Assembly: GCF_024868665.1 (NCBI RefSeq)
Contig: NC_079899.1
Coordinates: 23,429,572-23,493,571, forward strand
Reading direction: 5' to 3'
Source of the DNA: Triplophysa rosa
Lineage: Eukaryota > Chordata > Actinopteri > Cypriniformes > Nemacheilidae
DNA: 64,000 nucleotides
The position numbers were made by a program, and so were the translations under genes. Under the pieces are notes generated by a model, which was not told where the DNA came from, made no database searches, and was given only the letters and a program-made list of their open reading frames with translations. Numbering within the stretch: position 1 is the stretch's first letter; every line of letters starts with the position of its first letter. Shown in pieces: positions 11,505 to 25,020 of the stretch.

Positions 11505-12518
11505 GCATCTGGGTTGAGGGCCATAATCAAAAATGTAACTTTTTGCAAAGAAATAACTGTGTGGTATTTCACCCCAAAACAAAGGAAAATGATATTTATC
11601 ATGTATAAAATGATTCTCAGTGGGGTGGGGGAGAAATATGACCCAGTCATTTCTTTACCATTCACATGAGATTTACTCAAAAATCAATATGTATCTGTTT
11701 ATTACCATTTTGTCATGCAAGACTCCATTTTGACCTTCCAAAATAATGGCAGTAATGGCAGACGAGCAGCTGTGATTAATATTTAATATTCCACTTCCTT
11801 GAGCAACGCAACGCGCCTTACATGTCGGCACTCCCCCGTTCATTTCCCCGCGTTTCATTCCACTCCATCGTCACACGTTTTGTTGACTGAACATTTCGCA
11901 GCAAATCCAGCTGACGCTAGATGACCTCATCTCTCGGCTGCTGATTGGTCAATAGACCGTTGACACTGCCGCAGCCTTTCGACACCAATACCCCATGCAA
12001 ACAGAGCTGTTTGGGATGGGTACGACCGTAATGGCCTTCCTCCCGTCACCTGGGCCGGGTGCGATCACCCCCCGCCCCACCTGTAGGCCATCTGTTGCGT
12101 GAACGAGAGCCGTGATGGTGCTTCATTAAAAAGTGTTAGAAGAACGTCAACAGCTGTACCAGACTTCCCTTCACACTTCCAGACTCGACTTGAAATAAGA
12201 GGGGAAAAGCATGTGTAAATTGTTTTCGCAGACTGTTTATTTCTGTCTTGCCCGTCACGCCGTTCGCACCCAGAAATGGTGTAATTTAGGAATGCTATTG
12301 AAATTCAACCGAAGAATGTCATTGACAAACTCTCCTTTGTGATGTTTTTTCTCAGTTTCAGCTGGCGGTGTGCTCCAGTCATGGCTGAATTTTAAACACT
12401 GCAGCCATTGATTGAATTTCCATTAGACTGAATGAACATTGAAACAGAGGACCTCATGGACAACAGGCATGTAGGGATAGTTCCTGGTTGTTTTGAATAT
12501 ATTTTAACCCACCCCCCA

Positions 12519-12671
12519 CATCATTTATTCACCCTCATGTCATTCCAAATTCCAAAAAAGAAGATACGTTGGAAATTAAACGACACTGGCCCCCATTGAC
12601 TTCCATTGGATGGACACAAAACCACTGAGACATTTCTCAAAATATCTTCTTTTGTGTTGCACACTCCCTGG
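12519..12671. repeat. Partial AGTTCACCC-family MITE
   Basis: Internal part of the family: TCATTTATTCACCCTCATGT, then GCCCCCATTGACTTCCATTG, then ACTGAGACATTTCTCAAAAT. The terminal inverted repeats are degraded or missing. Confidence 0.75.
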
Positions 12672-15006
12672 TTCCTAAGTATTTCCGGTGTCCCATCTAT
12701 GAGATATTTTGTCATCCACCAAGAGAAAATGTCTGATTGTATGGGAAAGTCGCACACCATATCTGTATAACAAATGAGTTTAATACAAAGGTTTTTGTTC
12801 CCTATTTTCCCCGTACAATCGTAAGATCAAACGGAACAGTGACACTCGCCTTAGCGAACAGCACTAATGACTGCGGCCTTGCACCTGGATGATATATCCG
12901 TAGCCATTAGTGTCGTTCTATTAACAAACACTCCCCGACATCCACTTTGACATTTTCCATAAATGTCGCGTCCGTTCGGCGTGGCATTAGATTGTGTGGC
13001 TCTCCATGTCTTCGGGATGATTAGGGAATAGAGGACCGGTCTTTAAATAGAATGTCAATGAAGGAGCGCACAGCCTGATTGGCAGAGGCGATGTATAATT
13101 CAGTTTTCAACCCCCAGGAATCAGAGCAAGTCTGTGTTCTGATTACTAATCAGCAAATGTGGAAGTCACTCCACCTCCCGTACGGCGAGGAGATCAGCTG
13201 CTGCGTCTGTCATGAACTGTTGCCGAGAAAAAGTGGGAGGGCTCGGAGGAGATGCTTGTTGCCATGGAGAGGAAGACGTGAGATGATGCTGGTTGGTTGT
13301 AAATTGAAGGTCTCGGAGTCTTTTGATATCTCTCTTTTTCTCTCTCCCTGAGTTTTTCTCTTCAATCCACCCTGAATGACAGAGAGAGATGAGTCGCATG
13401 CCCAGCGGTTCATGGGAAAATGCATGCGAGACGGGATTACTTGAAGAGTAGAACTAGGCCAGAAATTTTGCGGTGACTTTTTTTTTTAGCGGGGAAGGTT
13501 TTGGCGGCGGTCTAGGATACCATCCTTCAGTAATTTAGTCTTTTGAAAACCATGTTTTATGGGTTTCTAAAGGGAAGGTTTTAGAAATACTATTATATAA
13601 CACCTGTCATACTTTCCTCATATTGATATTGAAAGCGCCACTCCACGTCTGTTATAAAGTTCACCTTGATTTTGTAAAGTAAAAGTTTTATGTTTTTATT
13701 TTCCAGCCGTGCAGGGGAGATTTTATAGTCTCATCTCTAGCTTTATCTTTTTTCTCTTGTTGTCTCACTGTTTCTTGAATATCTCTCTCCCTCTCATTGT
13801 TCATTTGTTTTTGTCCAGACGCCAAACCCTTTCTGACCCACTCTCATTTCTGGTAATCACAACCAGAACCTCTCCAGAAGTCTGACATCCCACAATCCCG
13901 GGAAGGAGCCACTATCCCGGGGTGGTCGGATCGTAATTATTCACATTCCACGGCGCGCTGTGTTTTGAGTTTGAATCTCACTAAAATGTGGGCCAAAGAG
14001 TACACAATGTCCACTAGATTTTTTTCAACATTTTGTTCCCTCTGCATTTTTGCAGAAAACCATGGACAGCCAATTTAAAGCTCATTATTGAATCTCAGCC
14101 AACGGATGGACCCAAATTGTATTCCCATGTTGTCTGGATGATGATCAGATATATGTGTTATCCACCGAGGGAATTCAGAGAGGATGAGTCATAACTATTT
14201 CAGTTTGAGGCCTTCATTCACACCTACGAACGCCTGCGTCGCCTTTAAAGGTTGTGAATTGGCCATTCACACTCTTTTGCTTTATGCGCCATACTCAGAA
14301 GGACTCCTGCTGGTTAATGTGTGCTATTGCATGTAACTTCGTGGGTTCAACAATATCGTGGAGTCTCATACACTTGTTTTATTTAAGCTTTGAATAGCAG
14401 TTGAATGCACTTATTTTCTTATGTCTAAATCCCTACAGAGACAAGTTCACCAAGTCCACATGAAATCCATATTTACTTATAACTTGTTCTTGGACATATT
14501 GTATGTCACATTTTATTTAATGATTTTCCACCTGTTCAGGGTGTTTCTGTGCCTGTGGTCTGAAATATGTTGGGATGGGCTCTAGCTACTGTATAAAGAT
14601 AAGCCATATAGGGAGTAAGTGGATGTAAAAAATTGCAATGTCTCCGAAACAGATTTTCTTTTTGGCTTTTATTTTTTTTTATCCAAACGCCTTGCTTCAT
14701 TCTAGGGCTTGGATCAATACCAATATTCTGGTTTTGATACGACCGTCTGCAGTTATCTTGGTATAGATACTAAATTGATACCTTGGGCAACAAATAAACA
14801 AGCAAGTGATGAAATATACCCAGGGCTGTTCTATAATTCTTATTGACAATGCTTTTTTTAAATGATTGTGATTTGTTTCTTTTCCTCATGAAGAAAACAA
14901 AGTTAGTTCAACCGTGAATTGGCGTTGTTGCTCGGTTTAATTACCAAAATTGTTTTTCATCAGATTTCAGAGATTAAATTGGTTGTGAATGCCATTTTAT
15001 GTTGAT

Positions 15007-15284
15007 TTAAAGGGACCGCTCCCCCAACAATGAAAATTCTTTCATCATTTATTCATTCTCGTGTCTTTCCAAATCTGTATGACTTTCTTTCTTTTGAAGA
15101 AAAAAGGAGATTTTAAAGAACGTTGATAACCAAAGAACATGAACCTCCATTGACTTCAGTTGAGACATTTCTCGAAATATCTTCTTTTGTGTGCCACATA
15201 AAAAAAGAGTCACATACAGGTTTTGAAGCACATGAGGGTGAATAAATGAATATAATTCAATTTAAGGGTGAACTGTCCCTTTAA
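15007..15284. mobile_element. TTAA-flanked MITE, AGTTCACCC family
   Basis: Begins TTAAAGGGACCG and ends GGGTGAACTGTCCCTTTAA. The internal sequence (CATTTATTCATTCTCGTGT, TGACTTTCTTTC, CTTCTTTTGTGTGCCACAT) matches the copies at 31311 and 53287. Non-coding. Confidence 0.85.
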
Positions 15285-15879
15285 AAGCCAACTCTTCTAG
15301 CCTTCGACCAAAGGTCCGGGCCAGAGGTAATGCATTGCAGCCTGTTTGCCGATGGCAGCCGCACAGATGTTGAGTCGTACAGGAGAGCAGAGCCCTGTTC
15401 CTTTAAGGTGATTTATGAAATCCCGGCTCCTCTCTCAGCCTCCACGGACGGCATCGGTCTCTCTGGTCCCTGGTGTATTTCCTTCACGTTGTCAGATTTA
15501 TACCAGGGTGTAGTGCATATTTATGAAGTGCACTCTCCATTTACACTGGTGGGTTGTTTTTCTTACATTTACTGTCCGTGGCGCTGGATATTAATCATAT
15601 GTCACTCACTGCCTCTGCTGCAGATGGCTGCGGATGTCCACCAGCCGCATAATTGAGCAAAGCGTGCCAAAGTTCGGTAGGAAGTAGGTCTGATAAGTTC
15701 TATGTGTCTTTTGTCTTTGTTCATCTGTGAGTATATCTGAGGTTTTCATTTTATGTTTCACCCTTTATGAAGTTCTAATCTTTTAGGGTTACCCTGTTGT
15801 GTCCTGAGACCGTATCACGTTGTAATTTCCATATTAAATAATATGTAAGATTAGATTGGTACATTATAAATCAGTACAA

Positions 15880-16087
15880 TGAAGATTTTTCCATCATTTT
15901 CTCACCCTTCTGTAGAACACAAAAGAAGATATTTCGAAGAAATTTGGCAACCAAACAACATTGGCCCCCATTGACTTCCATTGTATGGACACAAAAACAT
16001 TCCATAAAAGAAAGTCATGAACATGTTTTGAATAACGTAACGGTAAATTAATGATGAACACTTTTTTTTGAGTGAGCTGTCTCTTTA
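15880..16087. mobile_element. 5'-truncated AGTTCACCC-family MITE
   Basis: Contains TTCTGTAGAACACAAAAGAA and GGCCCCCATTGACTTCCATT and ends GAGTGAGCTGTCTCTTTAA. The left terminal repeat is not recognisable. Confidence 0.75.
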
Positions 16088-17135
16088 ACCGTGGTATGTC
16101 TGATGTTACCTGCTTGGTGGTCTCGCATCAGTATCACATCATTATTTTGTGTCTGTTAGTTGTGTAATAAGGCTGTAAATAATTCAGGATGATGAAATAT
16201 GTTTATAGCACAGCTGTCATTCTGAAACCAATGAAGTTAAACAACTAGTTACATGCCTTGACGTACCTTGTCAGTCAGTAAAGGCAGAATATAGAGTCAG
16301 AATGAAAAAATAGAAAGCAAAAGCGAGTGTCATTTTCTCATGTCACGCCTACGTCTTCTGCAGAAGACAGAAGAATCCTGCGCGTGATGTAATATCATTT
16401 TTTCATGAGAAATGTCTGACTGCCGTGGGTGCCGCGAGTCGTTTCCGTCTGCTGGCCTTTCCATCAGTAAGGCAGGCCGTGGGGGAGGAGCTCTTACCGT
16501 GTCGTTCCGATGCGACGAGCGGCGAAGACACGAGCAGAAAATAGCCCCATCTCCCCCGTTTCAGCTGCCCTCATCCTCATTTTCTCTGCCCCAACCAAAC
16601 CCCCTTGAACGTCTGATGCAACCAGCCAATGGCAGCTGGCCCTGTTGCTAGGTAATTGCTCTGCCGCCCCCTCGCCTAATACGTGGCGATCGCATCCCCC
16701 TTGCCGAGACGAGAGCTCTTTCGGCAGAAGACGCGGGTGTGGTGGGGGTTTGTTTACAATGAGCGAGAAAGGCCGAGACGATAAAGAGAAACACAAAGGG
16801 CAGCAGGCAGACAGAGGAAGAGAATTATAGGGGAGAGCCAATAACTTCTTGCTCAAGGTGAGGCGTCACATTGAGGAAGTGAGTCACCGTGAGCAAATAT
16901 GGCTGGTTGGAAATGAGTTCGGCTTCATAGCGGAAGGTTGATGTAACAAAACAACCCATATCTTTCGTTTACAGAACAGGTTCAGTCGCAGTCGCTCATC
17001 TCTATTTTTAATTGATCAACATTTTGAATTTGGTGGCTTCTCACCTCCCACGGGGGTCCCACTATCCCTCATGGGATAGATTGATGTCCATCTCATGCAT
17101 ACTTTGAAACCTCAATTGGTGCAATAGACCACCAC

Positions 17136-17612
17136 CAGTGTTGGGTAAGTTACTCTGAAAAAGTAATTAATTACTAGTTACTAATTACACATTCGATAAT
17201 GTAATTAGATTACTGTACAAGTTACTCTCTTCAAAAAGTATTTAATTACTTATTACTAATTTATTTCTATATCCTAAATCAACCTTGATGAGTTAAGTGA
17301 TTCAAGGATAGGCATGAAACGGCTCTTTTAATTCATTCAAATAAATAATATAAAACCACATAAAGTAGTATTATTAATTACAAATGTGAGAATTATACAT
17401 TAAAGCACGGATTTTAAAGTTAGACTTTGAATTTTGATGTAAATTCCTCTTCTGCACACACATATATTACACAAAGTATTTAGTTTAATTACATCAGAAG
17501 TAACTAATTAAATTACAGAAAAAATAAGAGAAATCCCTTACTTACTTTTTCAAGGGGAAAGTAATTAAATTACAGTAACTAATTACTTAGTAACTAGTTA
17601 CACCCAACACTG
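17136..17612. mobile_element. Non-autonomous hAT transposon with 8-bp target duplication
   Basis: Starts CAGTGTTGGGTAAGTTACTC and ends GTTACACCCAACACTG, so the ends are inverted repeats. It is flanked on both sides by the same 8 bases, ACCACCAC (17128-17135 and 17613-17620), the target-site duplication length of hAT elements. The interior is AT-rich, full of AATTACT/AGTAATTA motifs, and has no transposase frame. The intact duplication suggests a fairly recent insertion. Confidence 0.93.
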
Positions 17613-18736
17613 ACCACCACCTACTGTTTTTGCATACTAAGGTTTTAAATGTACTTTTCATTATGCAAACTGATACTGAAGTAGGCAATAGGGCTACAAC
17701 AGGGCAGTTTGGATCAGCAGACCCCCACACACACATGTATGCTAACATAAATATGCGTGAACCATGCAAACCTTTACATTAATAAAAAAATGCATAAGCT
17801 TTGTATTAAGCCGGATGAATATTAACGAGGAAGCGTGTTTCAGATGGATATGGTTTAATAACAAGCGTGTGTGTGCTGGTGATCGCTGAGGAGGATGCTG
17901 GGAAGGTCGGCAGGGTACAGGACAGCGAGCGGAATACTAATGCAACCGCTATACCGTTGTTCCGCTCCAGCCCTCACGTTTTTCCACCTGCTAGGAGTCA
18001 TTCACATGCAGCCGAATGCGCTGGAGAGGAGGACACTGCGGGCTGCAGAAACGCTAGAATGAAATTCTTGTCTCGTTCGGGTGCACAGAGAGCAGAATTG
18101 CTGAATTTGTTATCGCGTGCACAGGTGTTATGTGAAATGAGGAGAAAAGGATTGTGCATTGTGAAGCAGAACATTAACGTGTGTCTTTCTTTAGTTTCTT
18201 TTTAGGGTGTGTTTAAGCAATTCTGGTTGAGAGATGGTGCTATGGCGTGAATATATTCACAGCTATAAGGCGTTTTAAGGCGTGAAGTGGAGCCGAGTTC
18301 CTATAGACATAGATGTGCACACGTAACTCCCAATATTTCGACTGATGCTTGTGTAGGTGGTCTTGGGAAACATCTTTGGATCTCATACCAATCACATTTT
18401 AGTTTACAAGTTTACATTTACAGTTAATCTGACGTTTAAGCTTACAAGCAGGGTTGAGTGATTCCACACCTGATTTTATGGATACATTTTGGGTTTTTAC
18501 AGATATGTTGTTCCAGGGTCAACAAACTATACCTAGGAACATCCTTAACTTGGCAAAATTTAGCGATTCTTAAGCTGTTCCTCCATTTATGAAATATGAT
18601 TACAGTCTGGTCTTTAGACTGTATTCACAATAATATTATTGTCTTATTGCTTTGAGAAATTTTGTTACTAGGACAAAAAAATGTAATAACGTTTTTTACA
18701 AAGCAAATAAGTCCTTGTGCCTGAAGATATTCTACT

Positions 18737-19274
18737 GTACACAAAAAAATGCTGGCTTATTTCACCCCATAGGTTAGGTAAAATATGAACAAGCCCAACC
18801 ATTGGTTTATTTGTTGTATACATGTTATGTACATTTTTTAATCAATTTTATTTCTTTTTTATTGCTATTTTAAGTCGATAAGTGTCTTGGCGATTCATCT
18901 AAAAAATGCTGTGTTGGGTTAAAAATGGACAAACTCCGCAGATAAATTACCCCCCCCAAAAAAGTTTATATTTGAGCCATGGATCCAAGGGGGCACAGTT
19001 TTTGTGGCATTTCATGAAATATAGAAATTTATCAAACATTTTGTGTAATCAAAAAATAAGGCCACCCAACTAAATAATTGTTTTTCCAGCATTGTGTAAT
19101 TGAATATGTTTTTTGTTTAATTACATTTCTAAGTTTAAGGTTATACACAAAAGGATGCACCCTACACAAGGGGTGCCTTACAAAAAGAAGTTTAAGAACC
19201 ACTGACTTAAAATTAACTTAGAAAATGTCCAAATTTGACCAAATTAAGACAATTCAGCATTTTTTTGTGTGTAC
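18737..19274. mobile_element. MITE-like element with GTACACAAAAAAATGCTG ends
   Basis: Left end GTACACAAAAAAATGCTGG is mirrored by right end CAGCATTTTTTTGTGTGTAC. The interior includes a GTGTTGGGTTAAAAATGGAC motif related to the repeat at 20465-20628, and a nested fragment near 19150-19205 (GGGGTGCC ... TTAAGAACCACTGA) that looks like the end of another element. No coding capacity. Confidence 0.75.
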
Positions 19275-19530
19275 CTTTGACATATCGGAGTGCATCTATG
19301 CAACAAAACCAGTTATCTGCTTTGGGTGTTGCACAGTGATTTGTAACCAGATTTTTTTATGTTATTAGCACGGATCTGCGCGACTTGCTTTTATATTGAC
19401 CAAACAGCGTTCTGTTTTATTGTCACGCATATGTTTGAACTGATGAATGGATGACCTCTGTTGCAAAGCAACAGCACATTTACTGTGTAAATATGAGATT
19501 TGTATGTTGATAACTGCCTGCATTCAATAT

Positions 19531-19552
19531 GTGTGTGTGTGTGTGTGTGTGT
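19531..19552. repeat. (GT)n microsatellite
   Basis: Perfect GT run of 11 units. Confidence 0.95.
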
Positions 19553-20464
19553 CCTCCCTGCTGTAAGCAGGCTTTCTCCATTGAGACTTTCACCACATTA
19601 GTGGACTCCAGTTTAAATGTCACCCACTACTGATAGACAGCTCCTGCCTGCACCAACGTAAAGCCAATAAACTGACCTTGATCCTGCCAAAATGTCACGC
19701 TATCCACCCTGTCGTGACATTACGGGTAGGGGACTATATTTGCGCATGAGGAGTCTTGCTATTAAATATCCAACACAATGGAGTGTTCAACTTTTTCTGT
19801 TTTATTTTATGGCTTTGAATGGCACTCGTGTTACTTTTCACAAGGTCTGTTTTCATTGTAGTACACACATGGATGTGTGTATGCAGGTGAAAGTTAGCAT
19901 TGTGCATGAGACATTAGCTGTGTTTTAAAACCTAGAGAGCTTGCAGTCTGTTTGAATGCTACTTCCAAACTCTGCAGATGTATTTGTTGTCAGTCGAATT
20001 TCTGAAAGCAAATAGAAAACTTGAGATTGCCTCATGCAGAAAGGAAACATGCAACGATGCCTTAGATGTTCACCAAAACAATCTTATGTGCCGTGATGTG
20101 GGTTATTGGAACAGAACTAAAATGTGTGTTCTCAGGGAACATAAGATTGGAGCTGTGTGCGCACAGTGTGACAAAATCCTTGAGGGATTGTAAGAGGAGC
20201 AATTCAGAGGAGAGTTTCATCATCCTGCATAGTCTTCTCTTCCAGGCCCATCTCCGTTCTGTCCTGTAAAATTGATTTTAAATTACATTTCCGGGTTTCT
20301 CCCTCGATTCCCTTCATTATCTGTGAAGCAGAGGAAATAAATATCAGTTTGAAATATCCAATTCGGTTCTTTTCTATGGACATTTGCAATGAAGTGGACG
20401 CAGTGTTTATTGATCTAATTTCTCTTTATAGAAGTCGGGAATCCTGAGTTTAACAACAAATTGA

Positions 20465-20628
20465 CTCAGAACTCAACAGTTGGGTTAAAATAACACAGAA
20501 AATGTTTATATTTGACCCAACACTGGGTTAAAAAAACCCAGCATACATTAATTTGTAACCCAACGGATGGGTTTGTCCAATGTTGACCCAATGCTGGGTT
20601 GAAATAACCCAATATTTTTAAGAGTGTA
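20465..20628. mobile_element. Foldback repeat with AACCCA/TGGGTT modules
   Basis: Repeated inverted modules: TTGACCCAACACTGGGTTA, AAACCCAGC, AACCCAACGGATGGGTT, TTGACCCAATGCTGGGTTG. The whole block folds on itself. This kind of short repeat is frequent in fish genomes. It carries no gene. Confidence 0.7.
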
Positions 20629-21556
20629 GTCATATATTTATATGAATATGCTTCTGATGCAGGTGAAAATACAGCGTCTGTATCCAGAGGACATTCACAC
20701 AGACTACACAATCCAAAAACATAATCTCCCAAAAACCGATATGATGAAGAGCATTAATGGAAGCAGGGCACCCTGTACAAATCATGATAAATGAGCACCC
20801 AAGAACCGCGCTCACCCATGCTGTGCCGCCGGAGTTCTCGCCACAGCCCTGGGCATCAGGTGGCCGGATTTAAATAGCGAGGTCCGAGGCCACATCTGTT
20901 GTGGCTGGTACGGTGGAAAGAGCATCCGTGCTCGGGTCGGTGTGTTCGGCATTTAGATGAGCGGGGTTTACCCAGCATCTGTGCAGCCGCGGGTCGCCAT
21001 GATGGATGATGGGTCCCTTTGGCTAATGCACGGCACAGAAAAACAGTCTGTTGTTAGGGCATGAGACGCAAGCCACCCTGTTGCTTAAATGCTTGCAGTG
21101 ATGTTTGTAGGAGGCAGTGGCTGTAGGTAGAAAATCTGTCATTGATTTGTTTTTCTGTGCGGTTGCTAGTTTACTAGTTATCACTGTCATATCAGCTACT
21201 TGCATCCACATTGTTTTTTAGGAAATATCGTGGTTAAAAAGCAGGGTTGATATTAGGGACGTAACAGGTGTATATTGTGGCACAATATAGCGACATGCAA
21301 AAGAGAAAACACACACACCAAAAAAAGCTAAAAGATGTATTTTAGCAATAATTATATTTTTTCAATATTTCATAGATATTGCTATAATATTGTTAACATG
21401 AATTATTTTGGTCATAATAATTGTATAGGGATAATGTTATATTGTACTGCCGCACATGAGCTGCGCCAACATATATCATCTTAATTCCTTTCTTAATTTT
21501 ATTTTTCAATGACAGACCTATTAATTTACACTCAGAAGGTTTAATTAAACCATATA

Positions 21557-22060
21557 CTGCCATAGAAAAAAATAAGAGACACATTTTTATTTAATCAGCA
21601 TTTCTAGATGTATTGTGGTCATTCCAGTCCAGAATTTCAACAAAATCAAACCTCAGGAGTGACTTAAAGTTATCCAACAGCAATGTGAAAGACTGACCGC
21701 ATTACAGGACACATGAAAACTGTGATAAAAATCCTGGTCATCCTGGTCATGTACAAATATTACAGTTGTATTGCTTTGAAGTGTTTTCTTTGCAGTATTT
21801 GAGGTCTAAAAAATACACAGAATCTTTTCTGTTATTTTCACCTGGTTCTCCAGTTTTCATTTTCTGCGAATAAATGCAAATAGAAACAATATTTTTATTT
21901 AAAATTTGGGAGAAATTTGTTAGTAAAAATGATATTTTTACTAAATTTAAAAAATTTACAAAAATGATATTTTTACCTAAACGCATACCTATAAATAGTA
22001 AATCCAAAGAAAAACTGAAAATAATATTGAAAGGGTCTCCCATTTTTTTTTGCGGCTATA
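21557..22060. repeat. Interspersed repeat X, copy 1
   Basis: Shares blocks with 27263-27700 and 48716-49105: TTTAATCAGCATTTCTAGAT, GTATTGTGGTCATT, CCAACAGCAATGTGAAAGAC, TTTTCTTTGCAGTATTTGAG, and AATAAATGCAAATAG followed by AATATTTTTATTT. Non-coding and AT-rich. The form resembles a DNA-transposon derivative common in teleosts, but its class is not proven from these copies. Confidence 0.8.
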
Positions 22061-23989
22061 TGTTCTATAACAACTTGTTTTGTGAAAAAGTCATTGAAAT
22101 TTGTAATGTTTTGGAAATAAGTTTAAATTTAAATCTATTGATATCGCTTTTGCTTCGGTTATAAATGTTCTGTTGGTTGTATTTTGTTTAAAGGTTTGTG
22201 TTGTGTTAAAACACTGAAACAGTAAGTTCTTCTGGACCAGCTTTGTTTACATCTTCCGAAGTATATATAGACCTATACTGAATGTTTTAATAATTCATTC
22301 AAATTTAATAAGTCATACAAATATTTTTTCATATGAACGATTTACATACTGGGCTTAGTATACATACTGCGTGCTTACTGCAAAGATAGTGTGAGGACTG
22401 TGAACACAGCAGTAAGTTTTCCTCATCTCCTGACACGACCGTTGTCTATTCATTCAGTTTTAAACAGAAGACATCCCACTTTCATGAAATAACCTGTCTG
22501 TCATCAAAACAGCACGCTGTCATATTTATAAATATCGTCAGCAGTCAGAGAACCTGCCGGTTCTTTTGTTCCTCAGGTTTCCCTCGCTGCGTGGAGCGCA
22601 GCACCCCACGATGAATATGCCACCTGCCCCGACATTTCACTCTTCTTTCTATGAAATCTGAATCAATGAAATGAAATCTCTTCACAGGAGGGTTGAAACT
22701 CATGTGCCACCATTAGCGAAGCCCGCGGTCGCCGTTTCCCGTAGACCGAAGCAGCCGTGAGGTTAGAAGACGTCACCCTTCCTCCATCCTCATTTCACCT
22801 CTTCAGAAAGAGGTTCTTCCCTCTCGTTTCTCCTCCAGATCTGTTGTGACTGACAAATGAAGGCAGACACCAAGCGTTCTGATTGGACGAATGGGGAAAA
22901 CATCTTGTTTCTTTGTTCTATTTTTGGGGCTTTGCCGCTTTTGGATAATGAATTGTTCTCTCTGTAGCGTTTGTTAAAAGCGATTCTCCAAGCGTGTGGT
23001 TTGTCCTTGAGGTTTGGCGTCTTGTCGAGTTAAACCTTAGGTGATGTCTATCTCTGCGATAAACCAGAAAAAATGTGCCGAGCATTGATAAAACGCTTCT
23101 TTTCTCTGGAAGGTGACGGAAAGTCGTAATTCGATTTGAGAAATATTTGGGCGTAACTATTGTGTCGTACAATCTGACAGGTGTCACATATTGATTATGC
23201 TTTCTTATTGGCACACAAATAACCCTCCATATGAATATTTCAGCAGGAAAATCCATACCCCGTCTGGCAGTGCATCATTTAAGAACGATTTCTATCACCA
23301 CCGAACGTCGACACACAAACGGGGAAACTCATTAACCGCCGTGTTTTCTGGGAGAAGATGTCTCAGACATTAGCATCGTGTGACCTCCATCGGGCATCCC
23401 CCCCCCATCGTATCTACACCCTAATCAATTTGAGCGAGATCAAAAAGCCTGGCATCTCCCTCTTCAAATGGGTTGGCTTCTTTTTGTGGCATCTTAAAGC
23501 TGATTGAGGGAAGCGTGCTGCGTGGAAACGTCACGCGGTGCCCCGACGCTCTCGCCTTCATGTTTATTTATTACGAAGCCCCAAAAGGCAAAAAAGCACC
23601 TGTTTCCTTCCCTGGCTTCCTGTCAGCAAATGAAACCTGGGGACAGAGAGGCGTCTCTGATGAGACGGATGTCTAATGCATCTGCCTGTTGTGCTGTCTG
23701 TTGCCAAGCGATGGATCAAACACAACGCTGTCTCGGGTTAACGCAGCCGTCTTCAGCATCAGACGCTTCACCTTGAGAAGATTTAGTTGTTTTGTCTGTA
23801 TCGTATCCTTCACCTATCGGCTCTTTATAAGAGAGGAGGTGACTGTCGGTCATTTAAGATGAGCTAGTTTTATTGCTCACATAAAATGCTAATTTGATGT
23901 GATTTGGCCATTTTCTGTCTCTTGTCTGCCTGCACATTTTTTCTTGCAGGTTGCTTTTTTCCTGTTTAATAGTCCTACTTGTAGTTCCT

Positions 23990-24261
23990 TTAAAGGACAG
24001 TTCACCCAAAAATAAAAATTCTGTCTTTATTTACTCACCCTCAAGTTGTTCCAAATCTAATGAACACAGAGAAAGATATTTGGAAGAATGATAGCAACCG
24101 ACAATTCTGAGGCACCAAAGTCAATGGCGCCTCAGAAATTGTAGTAGGCTAACATTCTTCCAAATATCTTTCTTTGTGCTCAACCTAACAAAGACATTTA
24201 TGCAGGTTTGGAACAACTAGAGGGTTGAGAATTTTCATTTTTGGGCGAACTGTTCATTTAA
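23990..24261. mobile_element. TTAA-flanked MITE with long internal hairpin
   Basis: Begins TTAAAGGACAGTTCACCC and ends GGGCGAACTGTTCATTTAA. The internal arms 24062-24090 and 24153-24181 are near-perfect inverted repeats (AGATATTTGGAAGAATG against CATTCTTCCAAATATCT). A second, inner pair lies around GAGGCACC / GGCGCCTC. This subfamily differs internally from the copies at 15007 and 31311. Confidence 0.85.
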
Positions 24262-24700
24262 GACAGCATTCAGATGAACCATATTTTAGCACCAAGGACA
24301 TTTTGTTGATTTATTAGTTCACTATTTTCTTAAAATACTTTTTTTGTCTTGTTGACGTATGTCAGTAAGTCTCTGTGCTATTCTGGTCACAAGTTATGAC
24401 TCGAATCCCCTGTTCGAATCTATCTGATCGGGTTTTTTGCCAAGATCATCAACGACCTATTCAAAATTATCATTCATTTTCACTTTGAAATAAATGCTGT
24501 TTCACGTTTCCGTTTCATAGCGACAAATAAATGGAATTTTACCTGTAAGGCAAATCAATAACATCTTGTGTTTCTTCCGCAGGTCAAGATTACACTTTTC
24601 TTCTAAATACTGCTTAGTCTCTGCGGTTGCCTGAGGTTTTTCTGCTTTTTGTGCTCAGATGGAATGAATGTCTGTCTGTAGTGAAGTAAACCAACAGATT

Positions 24701-24764
24701 TCTGTGTGTGTGTGCGCGTGTGCGTATGTGTGTGTGTGTGTGTGTGTGCGCGTGTGCGTGCGTG
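24701..24764. repeat. (TG)n microsatellite with CGCG interruptions
   Basis: Alternating purine-pyrimidine tract of TG units with TGCGCG breaks over about 64 bases. Confidence 0.9.
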
Positions 24765-24930
24765 GGCTTTTTACACAGGACCTCATGATGTGCAGATAGT
24801 GAGCTACCTCAGCCTACTGTCTGTTGTTCATTTACATTTTTTATTAAAAAAAAGAAGACAAAAGCACGCACAACAGCCTCAAGTGGGTGCTCGACCAAAA
24901 AAACAAATAAAGAATTGTATATAGTCGACA

Positions 24931-25020
24931 CACCAAAGCTCCAAAAATATAAAAAATGTATTAATCAAAAGACTTTTAAAAGTTTCATATCAATTTTTTT
25001 ATATTTTTGGAGCTTTGGTG
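24931..25020. repeat. Perfect 26-bp foldback hairpin
   Basis: Arms at 24931-24956 and 24995-25020 are exact reverse complements (CACCAAAGCTCCAAAAATAT ... ATATTTTTGGAGCTTTGGTG), separated by 38 bases. An outer AAGAATTG/CAATTCTT pair extends the fold. It is not one of the other repeat families seen in the window. Confidence 0.85.
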
